From Streptomyces ureilyticus (lineage in GTDB: Bacteria; Actinomycetota; Actinomycetes; Streptomycetales; Streptomycetaceae), in NCBI RefSeq assembly GCF_011045025.1, contig NZ_JAAKZX010000021.1, positions 1-64,000 on the forward strand: a stretch of 64,000 bases of DNA, in the 5' to 3' direction. The notes beneath the pieces are model-generated. The model was not told the origin of the DNA and made no database searches. It worked only from the letters and a program-made list of their open reading frames with translations. A program made the position numbers and the translations under genes. Below, piece by piece: positions 60,818-64,000 of the stretch; the stretch's first letter is position 1; each line of letters begins with the position of its first letter.

Positions 60818-61810
60818 ATGAAGATGCTCATCAACGTCGCGGAGACGGTTGTCACCGACGCGCTGCGGGGCATGGCCGCCGCGCATCCCGAGCTGACCGT
60901 GGATGTCGAGAACCGGGTGATCGTACGGCGGGATGCACCGGTCGCCGGGCAGGTGGGGCTCGTCTCCGGTGGCGGTTCGGGGCACGAGCCGCTGCACGGC
61001 GGGTTCGTGGGTCCGGGGATGCTGTCGGCGGCCTGTCCTGGCGAGGTGTTCACCAGCCCGGTGCCGGACCAGATGGTACGGGCGGCGGCCGCCGTGGACA
61101 GCGGCGCCGGAGTGCTGTTCATCGTGAAGAACTACACCGGGGACGTACTCAACTTCGACATGGCGGCGGAGCTCGCCGAGGACGAGGGCATCCAGGTGGC
61201 GAAGGTACTCGTCAACGACGACGTGGCGGTGACCGACAGCCTCTACACGGCCGGGCGGCGCGGCACCGGCGCGACACTGTTCGTGGAGAAGATCGCGGGC
61301 GCCGCGGCGCAGGAGGGCCAGCCGCTGGAGCGGGTCGAGACACTGGCCCGCCAGGTCAACGAGAGCTCCCGCAGTTTCGGTGTCGCCCTGAGTGCCTGCA
61401 CCACTCCGGCGAAGGGCAGTCCCACCTTCGATCTCCCGCCCGGGGAGCTGGAGTTGGGCATCGGCATCCACGGCGAGCCCGGCCGGGAGCGGCGCGCGAT
61501 GATGACGTCGCGGGAGATCGCCGACTTCTCGGTGAACGCGGTCCTGGAGGACCTGAACCCCAGGAATCCGGTACTGGTGCTGGTCAACGGCATGGGTGCG
61601 ACGCCGCTCCTGGAGTTGTACGGCTTCAACGCGGAGGTGCAGCGCGTGCTGACCGAGCGTGGTGTCGCGGTGGCGCGCACGCTCGTCGGGAACTACGTCA
61701 CCTCGCTCGACATGGCCGGAGCCTCGGTGACGCTCTGTCAGGTCGACGAGGAGCTGCTGCGGTTGTGGGACGCCCCGGTGCGTACGCCGGGCCTGCGCTG
61801 GGGCATCTGA
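60818..61810 (+). CDS. dhaK: dihydroxyacetone kinase subunit DhaK
   Basis: 330-aa substrate-binding subunit of PTS-dependent dihydroxyacetone kinase. Features: GLVSGGGSGHEPLHGGFVG (substrate pocket), LFIVKNYTGDVLNFDMA, and the His in GIGIHGEPGRER that binds dihydroxyacetone as a hemiaminal. GGAGG lies upstream of the ATG. First gene of dhaK-dhaL-dhaM, which phosphorylates dihydroxyacetone from glycerol or sugar breakdown using PEP. Confidence 0.96.
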   Translation: MKMLINVAETVVTDALRGMAAAHPELTVDVENRVIVRRDAPVAGQVGLVSGGGSGHEPLHGGFVGPGMLSAACPGEVFTSPVPDQMVRAAAAVDSGAGVLFIVKNYTGDVLNFDMAAELAEDEGIQVAKVLVNDDVAVTDSLYTAGRRGTGATLFVEKIAGAAAQEGQPLERVETLARQVNESSRSFGVALSACTTPAKGSPTFDLPPGELELGIGIHGEPGRERRAMMTSREIADFSVNAVLEDLNPRNPVLVLVNGMGATPLLELYGFNAEVQRVLTERGVAVARTLVGNYVTSLDMAGASVTLCQVDEELLRLWDAPVRTPGLRWGI

Positions 61811-61898
61811 GACCGGTCGGCTCCCTGACCGGACAAGCCCCCAGCCACACACCCCGGACAACCATGACGACTACGCAGGCACGATGCGAGGAGATCCT

Positions 61899-62498
61899 GT
61901 GCTCGACGCCGACTTCTTCCGCCGTTGGATGACGGCGACCGCCGCGTCCGTCGACCGCGAGGCGGCGCGGCTCACCGCCCTCGACTCGCCGATCGGTGAC
62001 GCCGACCACGGCAGCAATCTGCAGCGCGGCTTCACGGCCGTGACGGCCACGCTGGAGAAGGAGGAGCCTCAGGCGCCGGGTGCCGTACTCATGCTCGCCG
62101 GGCGGCAGTTGATCTCGACGGTGGGCGGTGCCTCGGGTCCGTTGTACGGCACTCTGCTGCGCCGTACCGGGAAGGCGCTCGGGGACGCGGCCGAGGTCAG
62201 CGAGGAGCAGCTCACGGACGCGTTGCGTACCGGGGTGGACGCGGTGATGCAGCTCGGCGGGGCGGCGCCCGGCGACAAGACCATGATCGACGCGCTGGTG
62301 CCGGCGGTCGAAGCGCTCGGCGAGTCCTTCGCGGCGGCGCGGGCCGCCGCCGAGGAGGGCGCCCTGGCCACCACACCCTTGCAGGCCCGCAAGGGCAGGG
62401 CGAGTTATCTGGGCGAGCGGAGCATCGGGCACCAGGACCCCGGTGCCACCTCCTCCGCACTGCTGATCGCGGCCCTCGAGGAGGCGGCCGGTGAGTGA
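61899..62498 (+). CDS. dhaL: dihydroxyacetone kinase subunit DhaL
   Basis: 199-aa ADP-binding subunit from GTG 61899 (GAGGAG upstream). The Mg-ADP-binding Asp cluster is in DSPIGDADHGSNLQRGF; VGGASGPLYGTLLRR and GAAPGDKTMIDAL are conserved. ADP stays bound and is rephosphorylated by DhaM. Its end overlaps dhaM by eight bases. Confidence 0.95.
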   Translation: MLDADFFRRWMTATAASVDREAARLTALDSPIGDADHGSNLQRGFTAVTATLEKEEPQAPGAVLMLAGRQLISTVGGASGPLYGTLLRRTGKALGDAAEVSEEQLTDALRTGVDAVMQLGGAAPGDKTMIDALVPAVEALGESFAAARAAAEEGALATTPLQARKGRASYLGERSIGHQDPGATSSALLIAALEEAAGE

Positions 62499-62901
62499 CG
62501 AGAAGCTCGTGGGGATCGTGCTCGTGTCGCACAGCGCCGCGGTGGCCGCCTCGGTCGCCGAACTGGCGGTAGGGCTCGCGGGCGGCGGCACGACCGCGCC
62601 GGTGGCTCCGGCGGGCGGGGTCGAGGGCGGCGGCCTGGGCACCAGCGCCGAGCTGATCTCCGCCGCGGCCGCCTCCGTGGACCGCGGCGCCGGTGTCGCC
62701 GTACTCACCGACCTCGGCAGCGCGGTCCTCACCGTGAAAACCCTCCTCGCCGAGGGGGACGAACTTCCGGCCCACACCCGCCTCGTGGACGCTCCCTTCG
62801 TCGAGGGCGCGGTCGCCGCGGTCGTCACGGCCTCGTCGGGAGCGGACCTCGCGGCGGTGGAAGCGGCGGCTTCGGAGGCGTACGCGTACCGGAAGGTCTG
62901 A
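62491..62901 (+). CDS. dhaM: PTS-dependent dihydroxyacetone kinase phosphotransferase subunit DhaM
   Basis: 136-aa EIIA(Man)-type protein, GTG start inside the end of dhaL. The phosphorylated His is in GIVLVSHSAAVAA; LGTSAELISAAAASV and VLTDLGSAVLTVKTLL are conserved. It is a short DhaM with only the EIIA domain, so it depends on the general PTS proteins HPr and EI. Confidence 0.94.
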   Translation: MSDEKLVGIVLVSHSAAVAASVAELAVGLAGGGTTAPVAPAGGVEGGGLGTSAELISAAAASVDRGAGVAVLTDLGSAVLTVKTLLAEGDELPAHTRLVDAPFVEGAVAAVVTASSGADLAAVEAAASEAYAYRKV

Positions 62902-62970
62902 CGCGGCCACGGCGCGGGCCGTGATCGGGCGACGGTGATCACTGGGGCGGCATGGTGGCGGCGGAGGCAT

Positions 62971-62988
62971 GCGGAGGGATCCCTCCGC
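62971..62988. repeat. perfect 18-bp palindrome after dhaM
   Basis: GCGGAGGGATCCCTCCGC, without a loop, 70 bp after the dhaM stop. It may be an operator or a hairpin; no regulator gene is adjacent. Confidence 0.5.
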
Positions 62989-63056
62989 CGGTTCGGTCAC
63001 ATGCCGTGGCGCGCCGTACGGGTGCGCCGTACGGAGGACTCCGTCACCTGGCCGGG

Positions 63057-63079
63057 CCCGCCCCGCGTGCGGGGGCGGG
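63057..63079 (+). terminator. GC-rich hairpin, probable dha operon terminator
   Basis: CCCGCCCC (63057-63064) and GGGGCGGG (63072-63079) pair around a short loop, before the next gene's ribosome-binding site. Confidence 0.5.
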
Positions 63080-63177
63080 GAGGGGCACGTTGGCTCGTCC
63101 CAGGGCAGCACGGGCGTTTCCCAATCCTCGGCGGCGCATGGGATGTACCGCCAACCGTGCCGCCGGAGGGCAGTCCA

Positions 63178-63762
63178 ATGCGTACTACTCAGATGTTCGT
63201 CCGCGCCGGTCTGACCGTGGCGGCTTCCGCCGCGTTGCCGCTGGCCCTCACCGCCGGGCCCGCTGCCGCGGTGAACACACAGATCACCGTGACCTCCAGT
63301 GGGTCAACGGTCCAGGTGAACACCACCTCGTGCCCGGGCGGCGGCAACGCCTCGCTGTTGTCCAGCGGACAGACGAGCTTCGCCCAGGGACGCCAGGCGG
63401 CGCTTTCCGGCACCAGCAGCCAGAGCGCCTCGTGGTCGGGCGTCAGCTCGGGCACGTACACCGTCATCGTGGTCTGCGAGAACGGCACAACGGCGGGCAC
63501 CCAGTCCATCACCGTGTCCACGGGCTCGAGCCCCACGATCTCCGCGACGGCCTCCCCGTCACCGTCCCCGTCGCCGACTCGGTCGCCGACGCGGTCGCCC
63601 TCGCCGACGGCCACGGCGACACGCGGGGTCATGGGCGGTACGGGCGGCTCCGCGGAGGACTACAGCACCATCACGTACACGGCGGGCGGAATCCTGGTGG
63701 CGACAGGCGTCGGGGCCACGGCCTGGGTCCTGCGCCGCCGCGCCAAGCCCAACCGGCTCTGA
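63178..63762 (+). CDS. secreted, C-terminally membrane-anchored protein
   Basis: 194 aa from ATG 63178 (GGAGGG upstream). Signal peptide about 1-31 (ASAALPLALTAGPAAA), a short beta-rich Ser/Thr-Gly domain with one Cys pair (TTSCPGGGNA; IVVCENGTT), a Ser-Pro-Thr linker (SPSPSPTRSPTRSPSPT), then a transmembrane helix and basic tail (TAGGILVATGVGATAWVLRRR). There is no LPxTG sortase motif. Surface protein of unknown function, common in streptomycetes. Confidence 0.85.
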   Translation: MRTTQMFVRAGLTVAASAALPLALTAGPAAAVNTQITVTSSGSTVQVNTTSCPGGGNASLLSSGQTSFAQGRQAALSGTSSQSASWSGVSSGTYTVIVVCENGTTAGTQSITVSTGSSPTISATASPSPSPSPTRSPTRSPSPTATATRGVMGGTGGSAEDYSTITYTAGGILVATGVGATAWVLRRRAKPNRL

Positions 63763-63783
63763 TCACAGCCCGAACGGCTCTGA

Positions 63784-64000
63784 TCACACCGTCGACTCAC
63801 GGGAAGCCGGATCCGGCGCGGGCAGTCGCCCGAACTCCTCCAGCGCATGCGTCAGCCAGCCGGTCCAGAAGGTCTCCAGGTCGATCCCGGCGCGCAGGAT
63901 GAGGTGCTGGAGCCGGTCCTGGGGCGTCTTGCTGCCGGGCGGGAAGTCCCGCTGCTGGATCTCCTCGTACTCCGCCAACTGCCGCCGGTGCAGGTCGAGA
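63784..64000 (-). CDS. PadR-type regulator, C-terminal part (start outside window)
   Basis: The visible 70 or so residues, LDLHRRQLAEYEEIQQRDFP then LRAGIDLETFWTGWLTHALE, form the helical C-terminal dimerisation domain of PadR-like regulators. The winged helix lies beyond the window edge. The target is unknown; the divergent or convergent neighbour is the anchored secreted protein. Confidence 0.65.
   Translation of the reverse strand, partial: LDLHRRQLAEYEEIQQRDFPPGSKTPQDRLQHLILRAGIDLETFWTGWLTHALEEFGRLPAPDPASRESTV

Overview
The window is high-GC actinobacterial DNA, most probably from Streptomyces. The evidence is GTG starts, codon use, Tat and lipoprotein signals, a perfect CebR-type cellulose operator, a cobalamin riboswitch ahead of cbtBA, and actinobacterial IS remnants. 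No rRNA, tRNA, CRISPR array or polyketide/NRPS gene was seen.

Layout. (1) Bases 1-7.8 kb: a plant-glycoside cluster with beta-glucuronidase (5' end cut by the window edge), SDR oxidoreductase, MFS transporter, GH78 alpha-L-rhamnosidase and a TetR regulator. (2) 8.0-13.9 kb: a methyltransferase, then a block lying between two 42-bp direct repeats. The block holds an NAD(P)H-binding protein, a DoxX protein, a head-to-head junction of two 5'-truncated genes, and a Rieske oxygenase plus reductase pair resembling glycine-betaine demethylation (GbcA/GbcB). (3) 14.0-56.9 kb: a roughly 43-kb accessory segment packed with secreted carbohydrate-active proteins, nine of them carrying ricin-type (RICIN/CBM13) lectin domains: CE1-like esterase, GH95, GH5, beta-helix protein, ThuA-GSDH fusion, GH54, GH43, ThuA-DUF1080 and GSDH-PKD-CBM6. 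It also holds a complete ribose-type ABC importer with two permeases, a tagatose/psicose-type epimerase, an ECF sigma factor, a GntR regulator, a GH9 cellulase under a CebR box, and many decayed genes: IS remnants, GH10/GH62, GH2 and GH43 pieces, and several chimeras made by deletion. Short TTTTAGTTGGCA-type motifs occur in inverted orientation at both edges. (4) 56.9-64 kb: core-like genes: acyl-CoA dehydrogenase with a KstR-like operator, cobalamin riboswitch-cbtB-cbtA, a degenerate histidine phosphatase, a cysteine-rich copper-storage-type protein, dhaK-dhaL-dhaM, a secreted anchored protein and the C-terminus of a PadR-type regulator.

How the genes may work together. The secreted lectin-tagged enzymes would bind plant polysaccharide, deacylate it and release fucose, arabinose and cello-oligosaccharides. 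The ABC importer and epimerase would take up and isomerise a released monosaccharide. The ThuA, GSDH and DUF1080 modules, present once as a fusion and once as two adjacent genes, point to an extracellular oxidative (3-keto-sugar) route beside ordinary hydrolysis; this is an inference. The many in-place deletions show that the segment is being pruned while its lectin genes are duplicated and recombined.
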